21,728 bases of DNA, taken from NCBI GenBank assembly GCA_003022005.1, contig PXRQ01000003.1:1-21728 (forward strand), read 5' to 3'. The notes under the pieces are model-generated. The model ran no database searches. It was not told the origin of the DNA and saw nothing but the letters and a program-made list of their open reading frames with translations. Source of the DNA: Halobacteriales archaeon QS_5_70_15 (GTDB lineage Archaea; Halobacteriota; Halobacteria; Halobacteriales; Haloarculaceae). This document shows positions 21,717-21,728 of the stretch, piece after piece. The translations under genes were made by a program, and so were the position numbers. The number at the start of each line of letters is the position of its first letter. Positions within the stretch are counted from its first letter, which is position 1.

Positions 21717-21728
21717 CCCCGGCGGACG

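Overview
The window looks like chromosomal DNA of a haloarchaeon (class Halobacteria). The reasons are G+C near 70%, strongly acidic predicted proteins, twin-arginine lipoprotein substrate-binding proteins with an LAGC lipobox, and many genes with an A/T-rich TATA-like element about 25-30 nt upstream of the start codon, as expected for leaderless archaeal mRNAs. No rRNA, tRNA or CRISPR array was seen.

Layout. (1) 1-2509: the end of a winged-helix protein, a small zinc-ribbon protein, an acyl-CoA dehydrogenase with no convincing start, and a small frameshifted gene. (2) 2587-6487: a winged-helix regulator, an SCP2-type thiolase-like protein translationally coupled to a DUF35 Zn-ribbon/OB-fold protein, a broken DisA_N-domain gene, and a crotonase. 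With the dehydrogenase these suggest acyl-CoA (fatty acid, branched acid or sterol side-chain) breakdown. (3) 6616-8926: a calcineurin-like phosphoesterase and an MFS transporter. (4) 9062-19223: a glutamine-synthetase-like ligase and a GldA-type dehydrogenase read leftward. A spermidine/putrescine-type ABC operon (binding protein, ATPase, two permeases), a broken M20 peptidase and a CodA/AtzC-type amidohydrolase read rightward. This could be an uptake and catabolic locus for an amine or N-containing compound. (5) 19075-21716: a broken HNH gene, a universal stress protein, and a second lipoprotein binding protein whose transporter partners lie beyond the window.

The most unusual feature is the density of broken reading frames. 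A DisA_N gene carries an in-frame amber codon. An HNH gene has a lost zinc ligand and a frameshift. An M20 peptidase lacks its N-terminal half, next to what looks like the 3' relic of an IS200/IS605 (TnpB) element. Four small frameshifts are all repaired by adding one base to a G/C run of 5-6. The homopolymer cases may be sequencing undercalls. The nonsense and missense changes look like real decay.

No clearly new defence or CRISPR-like system is visible. The best candidates for new biology are the ligase/dehydrogenase/transporter/amidohydrolase locus and the thiolase-DUF35 pair.
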